A stretch of DNA of 64,000 bases from Neonectria sp. B-13 (lineage: Eukaryota > Ascomycota > Sordariomycetes > Hypocreales > Nectriaceae). The position numbers and the translations under genes were made by a program. Shown here piece by piece: positions 9,137 to 20,447 of this stretch. The first letter of the stretch is position 1; each line of letters begins with the position of its first letter. The notes under the pieces are model-generated. The model saw only the letters and a program-made list of their open reading frames with translations, was not told where the DNA came from and did not search any database. The DNA is taken from assembly GCA_002682825.1 (NCBI GenBank), contig NOKP01000008.1, positions 793,595-857,594 of the forward strand. The letters run 5' to 3'.

Positions 9137-10717
9137 CTATCGTACATGCTGGAGACGAAAACACAAATCTGCATCAGACTGCTCAGAGTGACCTGGTCTC
9201 ACTCCAAGCATCCCCCTTGAAAAAGGTGTCTGTGTCGTCTGCCCCAGACAAAAGGCGATGCCCTTGGCAGCAAAGACATCCTCGAGTTCTTTGACTTGGT
9301 TGGAAGGCGGGGGCTCGTAGGGATCCACTGCCACCACGCTCAAGTCCGGGAACCTGAATAGTTTCAGCGCCATCGCCATCAAGTCCCGATGTAGTTCCGG
9401 CCATGCTAGAACCATGCCAATGTGCAGAACCTGCAATGATGATGGAAGACTCGCCATGAACAGCTCAGGACACACCTCCTTGAGCGATTCAAACCGCTCG
9501 GCTCGCTCCTCAGAGTCAAACACCGGTCCATAGAGTAAAAGCTGTTCAACCTCTAGTATTTCAAGTACCGGAAAATCGGAAAAGTTCATATCTCCCCTCA
9601 GAGATCGATCCCACCTGAGAAAGCTAGACACCAAGTCAATCACATCCTCCGATGTACCCTGGGCGTGTTCCCATGTTGTGCTCGTGTAGCAAAGCCGCCG
9701 CAGCGTGCTCCGGATGGGAGTTAGGTGATCGTGTTGCAGAACAGTGTACTTGTCCATATCACAAAAGTATTCGAGATCTTCTAAGACTGGACTGCGACGA
9801 AGAATCTTGGCCAGATTGTCCGGGTCGAGGCCATGCAGCGACAACCGACGGAGGCTGGACAGTGCAGTGTTCCATGGCTCGGTTCGAAACCGCTCACGGA
9901 GGGGGATGTCGGTCCCGCAGTCGCAATCGCTGGCTGCCAACACTTCGAGATTCTGGGCCTTGGCGAGGACGTCCTGCATTTCCTGGATGTGACAGCATTC
10001 GTCGGGATTCTTGTCTTGCCCGGGAAGCACTAGATACTTGAGGTGAGGTAGATAAAACGGCGAATCCCGCAAGTAGTGAAGGCCTTCTTGGGATGACCGA
10101 TAAATGAGAAGCTGTTCAAGGAAGGGCACAGCCATAATGGTGGCCTCCTGAAGCCACTTGGACTCGACATGATCGTAGGTCGGCAACGCCCGAAACCCAG
10201 CCCGCTCGCCGGCCTGCCGGAAGAGAGCCTGGGTCGCAGGAGGCACGTCGCGGGCGCGGACGGTTCGGAGAGCAAAAAAAGCAAGGGCGCGTACGAACTT
10301 GGCCAGGTCGGGTCGCTCCAGCATTGTGCGCAGAAACGACTCCAGCGTCTCAATCTCACGGTTCCGAGCAACAGCGTCGCCCCACCACTCGGGGCTGCTC
10401 GGATCCGGCTGAATGCCCGTGTGGTAGTAGTGGAAGAGAATGGGCTGGGCAGTGAGGCGGAAGCGGCGCGACGTCCGGCTCAGACGCGAAAGGGCTTGCT
10501 GCTCCTCGAGGGCAGTGGTTACGGCACGCGCCGGGAGGTCGACCACGTGCGCGAGGCGACAGTGCATGCACAGATTTCGGCAGATGGTGGCAATGATCTC
10601 GACGGGCAAATCACCGAGCGAAAGATGCCGCGGCTTGCCCGGGGCGTCCATGGCGGGGTTTGGCGAGTGGTTTCCTCCATGGAGCAGATCCCGGTCGACC
10701 CTGGCGGCGAGATGCAT
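9137..10717 (-). CDS. F-box protein
   Basis: This intronless protein has 526 residues from the ATG at 10717. A second in-frame ATG at 10651 gives 504 residues and starts closer to the domain. The F-box is near residues 31-80, beginning LSLGDLPVEIIATICRNL, and followed by a region with Leu-rich spacing (LEDLEYF, LRRLCYT, LEILEVEQLLL) that looks like diverged leucine-rich repeats. F-box proteins bind Skp1 and bring substrates to SCF ubiquitin ligases; the substrate is unknown. The frame stays open further upstream, but only through a GTG codon at 10921, so I prefer the ATG. The gene is divergent from mre11, with a 0.9-kb shared upstream region. Confidence 0.8.
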   Translation of the reverse strand: MHLAARVDRDLLHGGNHSPNPAMDAPGKPRHLSLGDLPVEIIATICRNLCMHCRLAHVVDLPARAVTTALEEQQALSRLSRTSRRFRLTAQPILFHYYHTGIQPDPSSPEWWGDAVARNREIETLESFLRTMLERPDLAKFVRALAFFALRTVRARDVPPATQALFRQAGERAGFRALPTYDHVESKWLQEATIMAVPFLEQLLIYRSSQEGLHYLRDSPFYLPHLKYLVLPGQDKNPDECCHIQEMQDVLAKAQNLEVLAASDCDCGTDIPLRERFRTEPWNTALSSLRRLSLHGLDPDNLAKILRRSPVLEDLEYFCDMDKYTVLQHDHLTPIRSTLRRLCYTSTTWEHAQGTSEDVIDLVSSFLRWDRSLRGDMNFSDFPVLEILEVEQLLLYGPVFDSEERAERFESLKEVCPELFMASLPSSLQVLHIGMVLAWPELHRDLMAMALKLFRFPDLSVVAVDPYEPPPSNQVKELEDVFAAKGIAFCLGQTTQTPFSRGMLGVRPGHSEQSDADLCFRLQHVR

Positions 10718-11657
10718 GGGCGGAGACGCCTGAGAGCTCGACGGAGTTCTCAATTGACGGAACGTGCAGGCGACGAGGACGGTCTCCGAGGCCGGAGCGC
10801 TGGCAAAGGGTTGGCCTCGGGTTGGGTGCCGCTGAGAGTCCTGAGTCGAGTCCTCGCGATGAGTTGTTTGCTTGGAGTCGTCGGGTGTTGGGTGAGCTGC
10901 CAAGTCGAATTTCCTTGACACGAGGCTAGTCGCATTTATCCGCGTTGCGCATCAGGTAATCTTGCCGGGGGGGGCTTGAAGACGAAGGTAGGCGGCTGAC
11001 GACGGCGCACAGCGCAGACCAGCATCCTCAAGGCTGAAGAGGTGGAACATGAATGACTGCGACAAAATGTCTGTCGTCCGGGATATGCACAAGAAAACCC
11101 CGCGACCGAGTCGTAGCCCGAGTTGTTGGCGAAGTTGCAATCGGCGGCAGCCCGGTCAGGGATCGGCGCCGATGCCCGTTCTCCACTTGCCAAGTTGGTA
11201 GTTAATCCGTCCCGCCAGCACTGCACCGTTGCAACGCCATTGCCAGCAGTCCTCTGCAGCTCGACGCTTGTAAATGTGGTGGTTTGTCCGGTCTCGTAGA
11301 TAGTAGGTACGGAGATTCAACGACCAGTTCAGGGATGCACCTGGCCCAGTGTTGCTTTGTTCCTTAGAGGATGGATCTTGGATGGGGCCGAGACTACACC
11401 GCTGGCATGGTAGCGAGATTCTAGTGTCCAGAGTCAAGCCATGCCCGAGAGCGTCCAGTAACATCCATTAGACAAGGATCCTAGTCGTATATCAATTTCA
11501 AGTTTGCAAATATTGACCAGGTCTTCGCGGCTCGAGGTCAACGTGCTACCTTCTCAAACTTGGGTATCACGTGACTTCGCACCAGGTCGCGTCAGGCGCG
11601 ATCGCGTAAAGCACCAGGCATCAGTCAACCTCATCCCCAACAGCAGAGTCGAACACG
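10718..11657. other. Divergent promoter region, F-box / mre11
   Basis: No gene is supported here. The short frames lack domains. This must contain the promoters of both flanking genes. I see no obvious TATA box. Confidence 0.6.
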
Positions 11658-13885
11658 ATGCCCGAGTTTACTGGTAAGTCCTTTTGCGGATCGATTTGTG
11701 CATTGCTAACGACACAGAGGCGGACACTATCCGCATTCTCATCGCAACCGATAACCATGTTGGGTTTGAGGAACGAGACGCCATCCGGAAGGATGACAGT
11801 TGGCGGACCTTTGACGAGATCCTGAATCTTGCCAGAACTGAAGATGTAGGACACTCATCCTCGTCTTGGCTCGTCTTAGCTACTAACTAACCTATCAGGT
11901 TGATATGGTCTTACTCGCCGGCGATTTATTCCACGATAACAAACCCTCGCGCAAGTCCCTATACCAAGTCATGCGAACTCTCCGACAAAACGTCCTTGGC
12001 ATGAAACCTTGTCCACTTGAGTTTCTGTCGGATGCAGCCTCTGTCTTTGAAGGAGCTTTTCCTCATGTCAACTACGAAGACCCCGATATCAACGTCTCTA
12101 TTCCTGTCTTTTCGATTCACGGAAACCATGACGACCCATCAGGCGACGGCAACTTTTGCTCCCTCGATCTCCTACAAGCTAGCGGACTGCTAAACTACTA
12201 TGGCCGAGTTCCAGAGGCAGACAACATCGAGGCGAAGCCCATTCTTCTCCAGAAAGGGCTCACAAAATTGGCCCTATTCGGACTAAGCAACGTCCGTGAC
12301 GAGCGCATGTTCAGAACATTCCGTGACCACAAGGTCAAATGGTTCCGACCTGGCACTCAAATGGGAGACTGGTTTAATATTTTGTCCGTCCATCAGAACC
12401 ACCATGCACATACAGCCACGTCTTATCTTCCCGAGAATGTGCTACCTGACTGGATGGATGTGGTTGTCTGGGGACACGAGCACGAGTGTCTCATTGACCC
12501 GACTCAAAATCCCGAGACAGGGTTCCACGTCATGCAACCAGGTTCATCTGTCGCAACATCTCTAGTTCCCGGGGAAGCCGTTCAGAAGCACGTGGCCATC
12601 ATGAGCGTTACTGGCAAGGACTTCAAGGTGGACAAGATTCCCCTCAAGTCAGTTCGCCCGTTTGTCACTAGGGAAGTAGTTCTCTCACAAGACAAACGAT
12701 TTAAGGGGCTGGACAAGAAAAAGGACAACCGTCAAGAGGTTACGCGGAGGTTGATGGAGGTGGTTGAAGACATGATTGCCGAGGCCAATGCCGATTGGGA
12801 AGCGATTCAAACCGACGAGGAGGCTTTGGAGGAACGACCACTCCCTCTAATCCGGCTCAAGGTCGAATACACAGCCACCGATGGAGGGCAGTTTGAGATT
12901 GAGAATCCCCAACGGCTCTCTAATCGATTCATCGGCAAAGTGGCCAACACAAACGACGTCGTCTACTTTTACCGCAAAAAGACGTCTCAGCGTAGGTCAG
13001 CTGTTTCCGTTGGTTTTAAACTGCTAACACAAACCAGGTAAAACTACGGCTACAAATCCGACAGAGGCCCTCGAAGCGCTGGCGGATGGAGATGATGCAA
13101 TCAAAGTAGAGTCTCTTGTTCAGGAGTTTCTATCAGCACAGTCGCTACGAGTTCTCCCTCAAGGGCCATTCGGTGATGCGGTGAATCAGTTTGTGGCCAA
13201 AGACGACAAGCACGCCATGGAACTCTTCGTGTCTGAGCATCTTTCAGGCCAGGTTCGGCAGATGCTGGGTTTGGAATCCGACGACGAGGATTTGAATAGC
13301 GCCATGGAGATATACCGAACCAGGATTGAACAAGAACAAGCCAGCGAGCCACGCGCGGCGGTGCAAACTGAGCGGAAACGAACACTCAAGCCCAAACCAA
13401 TAACCTGGGATGACGATTTCGACGGCAACTGGGAGGATGAGGCAGACGCGTGGACCTACGAAGATGGAGACTCGGCACCCCTACGGGGACAACTATCGCA
13501 GGACGATGAGATGGAGGAGGCACCGGTCAAACCAAAGCGGGCCAGCCGTGCCAAGGCAGCCCCGAAGAAAGCACCTGCACGTCGTGGTAAAAAGGTAGTC
13601 GAGAGTGAAGAGGAAGATGTTGTCATGGAATCGGATGAGCCAGTTCCTGCACCCAAGACTCGGCGGGTTCCAGCAAGGGCCACGGCAGCCAAGGCACCAG
13701 CCAAGACAACAACCAAAGCAACCAAGGCACCAGCCAAAACGCCAGCTAGAGCGACTAGGGCGAAACAGACTAAGCTGGATTTCTCGCAGAGTCAAAGCAA
13801 AGCGGTGGAGATCAGCGATGATGAGATTTCAGATGATGATGCATTTGAGCCGGCACCGCCAACCACTCGGTCTAGAAGACGATGA
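11658..13885 (+). CDS. mre11: Double-strand-break repair nuclease Mre11
   Basis: This is the nuclease of the Mre11-Rad50-Nbs1 complex, which processes and signals DNA double-strand breaks. There are four exons: 11658-11673 (only 16 nt), 11718-11845, 11899-12991 and 13038-13885, giving 694 residues. The calcineurin-like phosphoesterase motifs are present in order: TDNHVG (Asp17, His19), GDLFHDNKPS, GNHDDPSGDGNF, and GHEHEC later on. The Mre11 capping domain follows, with the characteristic YFYRKK. The last exon encodes an acidic and Lys/Ala/Pro-rich tail with AT-hook-like and GAR-like low complexity, typical of fungal Mre11 C-termini. Introns two and three show TAAC-type branch sites just before the acceptor. 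The length is normal and no key residue is missing. Confidence 0.97.
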
Positions 13886-14050
13886 TTAGATTAGTGTAAA
13901 CCTGCAAGTGTGTAAAGGCGAGCCAAATTGACATGCGTAGAACCAGGCAGCTCTGAAGGAATAGTTTGCAGATGTGAAGAACGGACCAATTCTACCAGAA
14001 GCAAAAAGAAGTTCGATGTTTCGTAAAATATTTGAGAGAAGTGAGTTGCC

Positions 14051-14063
14051 AAAAGAAAAAAAA
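14051..14063 (-). terminator. Pol III oligo-T terminator of tRNA-Asp
   Basis: Downstream of the tRNA on the minus strand are T runs of eight and four, separated by one C, as expected for RNA polymerase III termination. Confidence 0.6.
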
Positions 14064-14091
14064 GTAACAGGCTTATAACCTGTGGCTGGAT

Positions 14092-14163
14092 CTCTCCCGC
14101 CGGGAATTGAACCCGGGTCTCGAGCGTGACAAGCTCGCATACTGACCACTATACTACGGAAGA
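14092..14163 (-). tRNA. tRNA-Asp (GTC)
   Basis: The minus strand folds as a 72-nt tRNA without intron. The acceptor stem TCTTCCG pairs with CGGGAGA (one T-G wobble), with G as discriminator. The D-arm/A-box TAGTATAGTGGTCAGTAT is typical of eukaryotic tRNA-Asp. The anticodon stem CGAGC/GCTCG encloses TTGTCAC, giving anticodon GTC. The T-arm CCGGG/CCCGG with TTCAATT forms the B-box. A run of T residues on the minus strand about 30-40 nt after the 3' end fits a pol III terminator. Confidence 0.97.
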
Positions 14164-14329
14164 TGGCAAACGTTGATCGCTTGTTGTAGTGGGGGGTTGT
14201 GATCTGGAGGCTCGGATTAGACACTAAGAGGCCTTTCAATTGTGGACCGAGATCTGACACACTAAGATCCTATCTCTACAACATGTGACAACTCCCATTC
14301 TTCGTCTACAATATTGCTCTATTCGCCCA

Positions 14330-14797
14330 TCAATCAAGGTAATGAGAGAGTCTAAGGATGGTCAGCTATGTATCAAAGTTGGCACACAACACTTACTCAA
14401 CAAGATTCCCATCCGGATCACGCACGTAGATGCTTCGAATCGGCCCCCGAGCCCCCGTCCTAAGCACAGTCTTTCCACCCTCCAACACCGCAATCGCATC
14501 ACTCTCAAATAGCGCAATCGCATCGTCAAGGCTCGTGCCATCTTGGACCAAAAAGCACAAGTCGGCGGTCCCAGGCAAGGCGGTGGATGCTTTGGGCTCG
14601 AATTCCTTACCCCGTTGGTGGAGGTTGATCTTGGAATCGCCAAACTTCAGCGCAACTCGCTCGGTTGATGGGTCATCTTTGGATGTAAAGGTCTCTTTCT
14701 TCATGCCCAGGTACTTAGAGTACCATTTTGAGGTAGCCTCAACGCTGGCGCAGGTGAGAACCAGGTGGTCGAGTGCTTTGACGACAACTGCAGACAT
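14330..14797 (-). CDS. VOC (glyoxalase/bleomycin-resistance) fold protein
   Basis: This is a small 140-residue protein of the vicinal oxygen chelate superfamily. Exon 1 is 14397-14797 and exon 2 is 14330-14351, separated by a 45-nt intron with a GCTGAC branch site. Splicing gives the classical ending YVRDPDGNLVE|LSHYLD, where the Glu is normally a metal ligand. The N-terminal strand ALDHLVLTC supplies the other usual ligand, His11. The ATG at 14797 was chosen because the open frame upstream starts only with GTG. Such proteins include glyoxalases, dioxygenases and resistance proteins, and the substrate cannot be assigned. The gene is divergent from the nitrilase, with 305 bp between start codons. 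Confidence 0.88.
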
Positions 14798-15102
14798 GTT
14801 TGAGGCGATGCTATCGTGAAGGAGGTGGTTGTTCACTGAGCAGTCGAACTGTAGTCTCGGTACGAAGTTCCGTCTCGGCGAGAGCGTCCGTTCATATCGG
14901 CTTCTTCACTCTTCTTCACATTCCACCGTAGTCACCAATGCACGATGGTGTCATGCCGGGTTGAGGTGCGGGGTAGGCCCGACATCTCCAACTAAAGTCG
15001 GCATGGCGCCGAAGCCTCCGGGATGCGTCACGCGATGATCATGCTTTGATTTTGCGAAGTTCTGCCTCGCCACATCTCTGTTCCCTATCAATCCCTCCGA
15101 AA
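14798..15102. promoter_or_regulatory. Divergent promoter, VOC protein / nitrilase
   Basis: These 305 bases separate two start codons on opposite strands and must hold both promoters. I see no distinct repeat or TATA box. Confidence 0.6.
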
Positions 15103-16344
15103 ATGTCGAAAATCCGCCTGGGAACGGCCTCGCCGGGGACACAGTCCACCACTACAGCTACAATCGCCCTCGTCGACTCCATCGCCAAACGCGCCGCCTC
15201 GTCCAAGATCGACATCCTTCTGCTCCCAGAGGCCTTTATCGGCGGATACCCTCGCGGCAGCTCGTTTGGATGCCAAATCGGCGGCCGCTCGGAAGAGGGC
15301 CGTGAGGAATTTGCCAAGTACTTTGACCAGGCCATTGATCTCGGCGACACTGTTGGGCTTGGCGGTGGAGGTGCCGGACTCAAGTGGGTGAAGCGACATA
15401 TTGGCGATGACAGCGATGTCGTTCGTGGCGATGGCTCCCGCGAGGAGCTCGAGAGGATTGCCCGCGATTCGGGCGTATTCATCGTGACTGGATGTATCGA
15501 AAAGACTGGAGGAAGTCTCTACTGTTCGGTTGTCTATGTGTGTCCCAACGAGGGCATGCTAGGCAAGCGTCGCAAGGTCCTACCAGTATGTCATACCCAA
15601 ATCACTCCTTTCCATGCCTCTCTAACATCTCAGACCGGCTCGGAACGCCTCATCTGGGCCCAAGGAGCCCCCAGTACCCTGCGCGCCGTCTCTACCACCA
15701 TCCGCGGCGTCCGCATCAACCTCGCCGCCGCCATCTGCTGGGAAAACTACATGCCGCTGCTGCGCCAGACGCTCTACTCCCAGAACATCAACTTGTACCT
15801 AGCACCCACGGCCGACAATCGCGACGCATGGCTGGGCTTGATGCGCACCGTCGGAGTCGAGGGCCGCTGCTTCGTCGTCAGCAGCAACATGGCGGTCCCT
15901 AAGGAGGTCCCCAGCGTCTCCGAGAGCTCGCCTGTGCGTGGCAGGCGAGACTCGACTATTACGGAAGAGGGTTTCGAGATTGCGCTGCCTCGGTCGCCGC
16001 AGAGGGCCCGCCGTCGCAAGTCGGTGTTTGATGAGGACGGCAACGAGATTGTTTTGTGTCGCGACACCACTGAGAATACGGAGTCGTCGCCGCCAGTGTT
16101 TGTCACGACCATTCCCGAAAAAACCAAATGGATATCGCGCGGTGGCTCGTCCATTGTGTCGCCGTATGGTGATGTTGTTGCTGGCCCGCAGTGGGAGGAT
16201 CCCGATGGTCTTATCTACTCCGACGTCGATTTCCGGGATTGCATTCGCGGCCGGTTGGATCTGGATGCGGCGGGGAGCTACTCACGGAACGATTCTTTCA
16301 AGTTGAGTGTTGAAGGATTGGATCTGGACCCGCTCCCGTATTAG
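15103..16344 (+). CDS. Nitrilase (carbon-nitrogen hydrolase superfamily)
   Basis: This protein hydrolyses nitriles to acids plus ammonia, or related C-N bonds. It has 397 residues in two exons, 15103-15585 and 15634-16344. The 48-nt intron is a multiple of three and stop-free, so the frame is open through it. Splicing restores KVLP|TGSERLIWAQG, the family's conserved segment. The catalytic triad is visible: Glu43 in LLPEAF, Lys158 in RRKVLP and Cys196 in AAICWEN. A polar insert between about residues 250 and 305 (Arg/Ser-rich) is common in fungal nitrilases. The segment RGGSSIVSPYGDVVAGP marks the end of the core. Cyanide hydratase is a close alternative, but I do not see specific support for it. 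Confidence 0.95.
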   Translation: MSKIRLGTASPGTQSTTTATIALVDSIAKRAASSKIDILLLPEAFIGGYPRGSSFGCQIGGRSEEGREEFAKYFDQAIDLGDTVGLGGGGAGLKWVKRHIGDDSDVVRGDGSREELERIARDSGVFIVTGCIEKTGGSLYCSVVYVCPNEGMLGKRRKVLPVCHTQITPFHASLTSQTGSERLIWAQGAPSTLRAVSTTIRGVRINLAAAICWENYMPLLRQTLYSQNINLYLAPTADNRDAWLGLMRTVGVEGRCFVVSSNMAVPKEVPSVSESSPVRGRRDSTITEEGFEIALPRSPQRARRRKSVFDEDGNEIVLCRDTTENTESSPPVFVTTIPEKTKWISRGGSSIVSPYGDVVAGPQWEDPDGLIYSDVDFRDCIRGRLDLDAAGSYSRNDSFKLSVEGLDLDPLPY

Positions 16345-16471
16345 TTTGAAGTAAAGTAAGTCGGTGGCAGTTACAATTAGCAAATTACAGTTGAAATAAT
16401 ATCATTTACGCTTGCCGTTTATGCTCCTATTCGTCTATGGGTATCCAACGCCGTCCAACGCCACATCTAAA

Positions 16472-17527
16472 TCACTTTGTTTCATCATGCGGTGGATTGT
16501 CTGTCCTTCGCCGTTTGTCCGCCGACTCCAACACCTTGCGCTCTGCCTCAACCTGTCTGCGCTGCCTCTCCAATGCCGCTTCTGCCAAAATCTCTCTCCG
16601 GCTCATCCCTGCCGTCGGGTCTCGAACACCTCCAAGCATGAACTCTCCCCCTGTCCAACCTCCGTGGTCTTCGTGCTCGTCTTCGTGCTCGTCCTCGCCC
16701 GAGATGGTGTAGTGCGAGGACTCGCCAATGGTGTGGCCGCCTGACTTCCAGTCGGCAGCTTGAACCTCCCGCTCGATTTGGTGGCACAGATCCCAGAATT
16801 GACGGTCGTGAGGTCCGTGGACGTTGTGGGCGAGTTCGTGGCACAGCGTGTTGCGAATCGTCTTATAGTCGCGGTATCCGTCGTGAGCATCCGTCCGCAG
16901 TCGCAGCTCAATGACCTCTCCCTGGTTGCGGTTCAGGCCTAAGATCCTCGACGTGCCCTCGTGGTTGCTTTGGGTGTTTGCGAGTGGCTCCATCTCAGTC
17001 AAGAGTGCGACCGTAAACTTGTGTTTGCGCATGGCTGTGCGGATCCCTGGGTCCTCCTTGAGTCGCATGAGTAGCGTCTGGCTTCGCTCCGGATGCGGCA
17101 GACCCTGTAGCGGGCGAACTTGCAAGAACGTGTACTGTGAATCTTCAGGTTTTCGCCTGGGTGCACTTTTCGCGGCAGCCCTGGCCTTCGTCCTGTGAGC
17201 GATGCGCGCTGCGTTTCGCTTGGCGACCCTCTCAGCCATGTTCTGGACGGCCTGGACCTCCGCGGCGGGCGAGCCCATGAGAGTCAAAGTCTTGCCTTTG
17301 AGGTCTTGCAGGGGCATGTCCGGGTTTTTGAAGGGGGCTTTGAGGAGAGGGCATTTTGGTGCGATGATCTTTTGGTTGCTGACGGGGACATCGAGACTGG
17401 CTTCGATTTCGTTGAACAGGTCGGTGATGGTGGCGTCTTCGTGAAAGGTGAAGTCGTAGTTGACTTTGCGATGGGTAACGGAGATGGTGAGCCAAGCCTC
17501 AGAGGTGTCGGACATTGAGTCTCCCAT
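16472..17527 (-). CDS. UBL-WLM zinc metalloprotease (Wss1/Wss2-like)
   Basis: This intronless 351-residue protein has an N-terminal ubiquitin-like domain at about residues 12-85 (strand WLTISVTHRKVNYDF, end GKTLTLMG), a basic linker, and a WLM metalloprotease domain at about 128-290. The zinc site is HELAHNVHGPHD, with His230, Glu231, His234 and His240. Family members related to yeast Wss1 and plant/S. pombe UBL-WLM proteins remove proteins cross-linked to DNA or modified by SUMO/ubiquitin. After the domain is an acidic EDEHEDEHED stretch and a charged helix. I do not see clear SUMO-interaction or VIM motifs. It converges with the nitrilase with only about 127 bp between the two coding ends. 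Confidence 0.93.
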   Translation of the reverse strand: MGDSMSDTSEAWLTISVTHRKVNYDFTFHEDATITDLFNEIEASLDVPVSNQKIIAPKCPLLKAPFKNPDMPLQDLKGKTLTLMGSPAAEVQAVQNMAERVAKRNAARIAHRTKARAAAKSAPRRKPEDSQYTFLQVRPLQGLPHPERSQTLLMRLKEDPGIRTAMRKHKFTVALLTEMEPLANTQSNHEGTSRILGLNRNQGEVIELRLRTDAHDGYRDYKTIRNTLCHELAHNVHGPHDRQFWDLCHQIEREVQAADWKSGGHTIGESSHYTISGEDEHEDEHEDHGGWTGGEFMLGGVRDPTAGMSRREILAEAALERQRRQVEAERKVLESADKRRRTDNPPHDETK

Positions 17528-18253
17528 GTTTTTTCTGGCGTGATTTAAAGGTTTATGAGGATCTATGGGGAAGAAGTTGATCTGTTACAGGTCGTTCGCA
17601 TGCAAGATATAAGGTAGCTGATCTCGCGATCGGTTCGGGCAGGTTCGGCGTGCTTTGTAATACGTCACTGCCTAGATCCGGCCCACGGAGTGCTAAGCCA
17701 CCAGTACGTGACAGATGGGTGGCATGGAGATGACAGAGATGAATGTAATTACACCGGATCTCGCCAAACCTCGCCTTGCGATTAAGTCCGAGCCTCGTAT
17801 CCAGTCGTCACTTGATCTCACAAAATTGCATGATAAGATCAGGAGTTGTCCATTGTTGGACGACGGTCCGAATACTGGATCTGTAGTCGGGTCTGCTGCT
17901 CGGAGTTCTTAGTCACGAAACGCCACATTCCTCCACGCAACTCGGACACCAGCCACAGACTAGCACGCCCGTGCATCCCGGCCAGTGCCAGCACACACTA
18001 ACGACACGGCCCAATTAGCTTGCAATCGCGTCGTGTCCTTTTTCGGGATTCGAGGTCCAGCTCCCTGCCAACACAACGCCAACTTAGGCCACCACTCGCT
18101 TCAAACTCCAACCATCACGATTCGACTCGACGACAATTGCAATCGCACCAACTTCATCGACCCCCCGCGCGCCGACTGCACCCACAACCTCCCGCTGCTC
18201 GCCCGGCAGCTTTTGCATCCTACGATAGCTTCGCGCCCCCGGTCCAAGGAACC
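17528..18253. promoter_or_regulatory. Divergent promoter region, WLM protease / erd2
   Basis: This stretch lies between two divergent start codons. The open frame around 17715-17912 has no domain. The last 250 bases are C-rich, typical of a fungal 5' leader. Confidence 0.55.
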
Positions 18254-19055
18254 ATGACGTTGAACATCTTCCGCATCGCTGGTGCGTACAGCAAGCCAAG
18301 GCGGCTGCGCATTCGCTAACCATGCAACAGCGGACTTTTCCCACCTGGGCAGCATCCTCATTCTGCTGCACAAGATGACCCAGCTCAACGTTAGTACCTG
18401 AACTCCCAGACTCGGACACCCACTAACAGCAACAGAGCTGTTCCGGCATCTCGTTCAAGTCCCAGGCTCTGTACATGTTTGTGTACATTACTCGATATCT
18501 CGGTACGGCACCGCATTCGCGATTCTCCATCCGCGGCCCTCTCTAACTCGTGCAGACATCTTTACGGGAAATAGCGTCTACAACTTCCTCTTCAAAATCC
18601 TCTTCCTCGGGTCCCAGGGATACATCATCTACCTCATGACCAACGCCTACAAGCCCACCAACGACCCCAACGTCGACACCTTCCGCGTCCAATACCTCCT
18701 CATCGGTGCTGTCGTTCTCGCCGTCATCTTTCCGTACGAATACACGCTCAGGGAGATCCTCTGGGCGTTTTCCATCTGGCTTGAGTCTGTGGCCATTCTC
18801 CCTCAGCTCTTCATGCTGCAGCGAACTGGCGAGGCCGAGACCATCACGACCCACTACCTTTTTGCCCTCGGAAGCTACCGCGCCCTGTACATTCCCAACT
18901 GGATCTACCGATACGTGATGGAACCTGCGGACAAGTACAAGATTGACTGGATTGCCATTATCGCCGGCCTCGTCCAGACGGTCCTTTACACGGACTTCTT
19001 CTACATCTACTACAACAAGGTTCTCAAGGGCAAGAAGTTCAAGCTGCCTGTCTAA
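18254..19055 (+). CDS. erd2: ER lumen protein retaining receptor Erd2
   Basis: This seven-helix Golgi/ER membrane receptor retrieves soluble ER proteins ending in K/HDEL. It has four exons: 18254-18281, 18331-18389, 18436-18502 and 18556-19055, giving 217 residues, the family's usual size. The spliced N-terminus MTLNIFRIAADFSHLGSILI and the segment SCSGISFKSQALY are diagnostic, followed by RYLDIFTG and NFLFKILF. In the last exon, LESVAILPQLFMLQRTGEAE and HYLFALGSYRALYI match the ligand-binding helices. The introns are 46-53 nt with CTAAC branch sites. Three introns in the first third of the gene is a common fungal pattern. Confidence 0.97.
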
Positions 19056-19576
19056 ATCACGGCTGAATCGCGGACTGGTTTGCACGCAGGCCGGGTATGT
19101 AACACGATAGGCTGTTTCGGCCGACACTCCAACTGGAGCTGCATGGATGGCGTTGGTTTGGGAGGTCGAAGGCGGTAATATATGGCGCCCACGGCTTACG
19201 GATTTGAGGCACGGGGCTTTGATTTCAAGGCGAAAATAGATTGCAATTTATAGGCAAGGGCTTTGAAAGGACCGCTGAGGCAATACGGAGGTTCCCCTGG
19301 GAATCGCGGCGTCTGTAACAATTCATGTGGTTTCACGAGCTTCTGAGAAACTCATGACTCGACATAGATTGCAATGAAATCAATAGATGTGTTCTATTTC
19401 TCAGATTGTCTGCAATCAACCGTGCAGCTGAAAGTGTCGCAGGTGCTTTCAGTGTCACCCTGAGAGCTTCAACTGAATCATGCCTGGTGATCAATCACGT
19501 GACTATCCAGGCGCGTCATCCCCTTGTAACCTTCAACTCCATCACAATCACCATCAAACAATCATCAACATCAAAG
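19056..19576. other. Intergenic, erd2 / taf10
   Basis: This is the tandem spacer holding the erd2 3' end and the taf10 promoter. I see no gene. Confidence 0.6.
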
Positions 19577-20196
<620 letters not shown>

Positions 20197-20447
20197 GGTT
20201 ACGGATGGGCTTGGTGCATATTGGCGTTACGGGTTTGGCGCATGGGAGGCCAGATGTCAGGCCGGTCACAATCTCGTTAGTCTCAGTGGTCGCAATAGAT
20301 TGCTTTCAGTCACGCTCCATCGTCGCATTCACATATTCGGTATAAGCTCCGTGTTGCTTCAAAGCATATTCCAGCTCCATGGCTTCGAGTAAGGTCCAGA
20401 TTGCTTAATGATACAGTCTTTGTACATGGTATACCCCAACACTCTCT

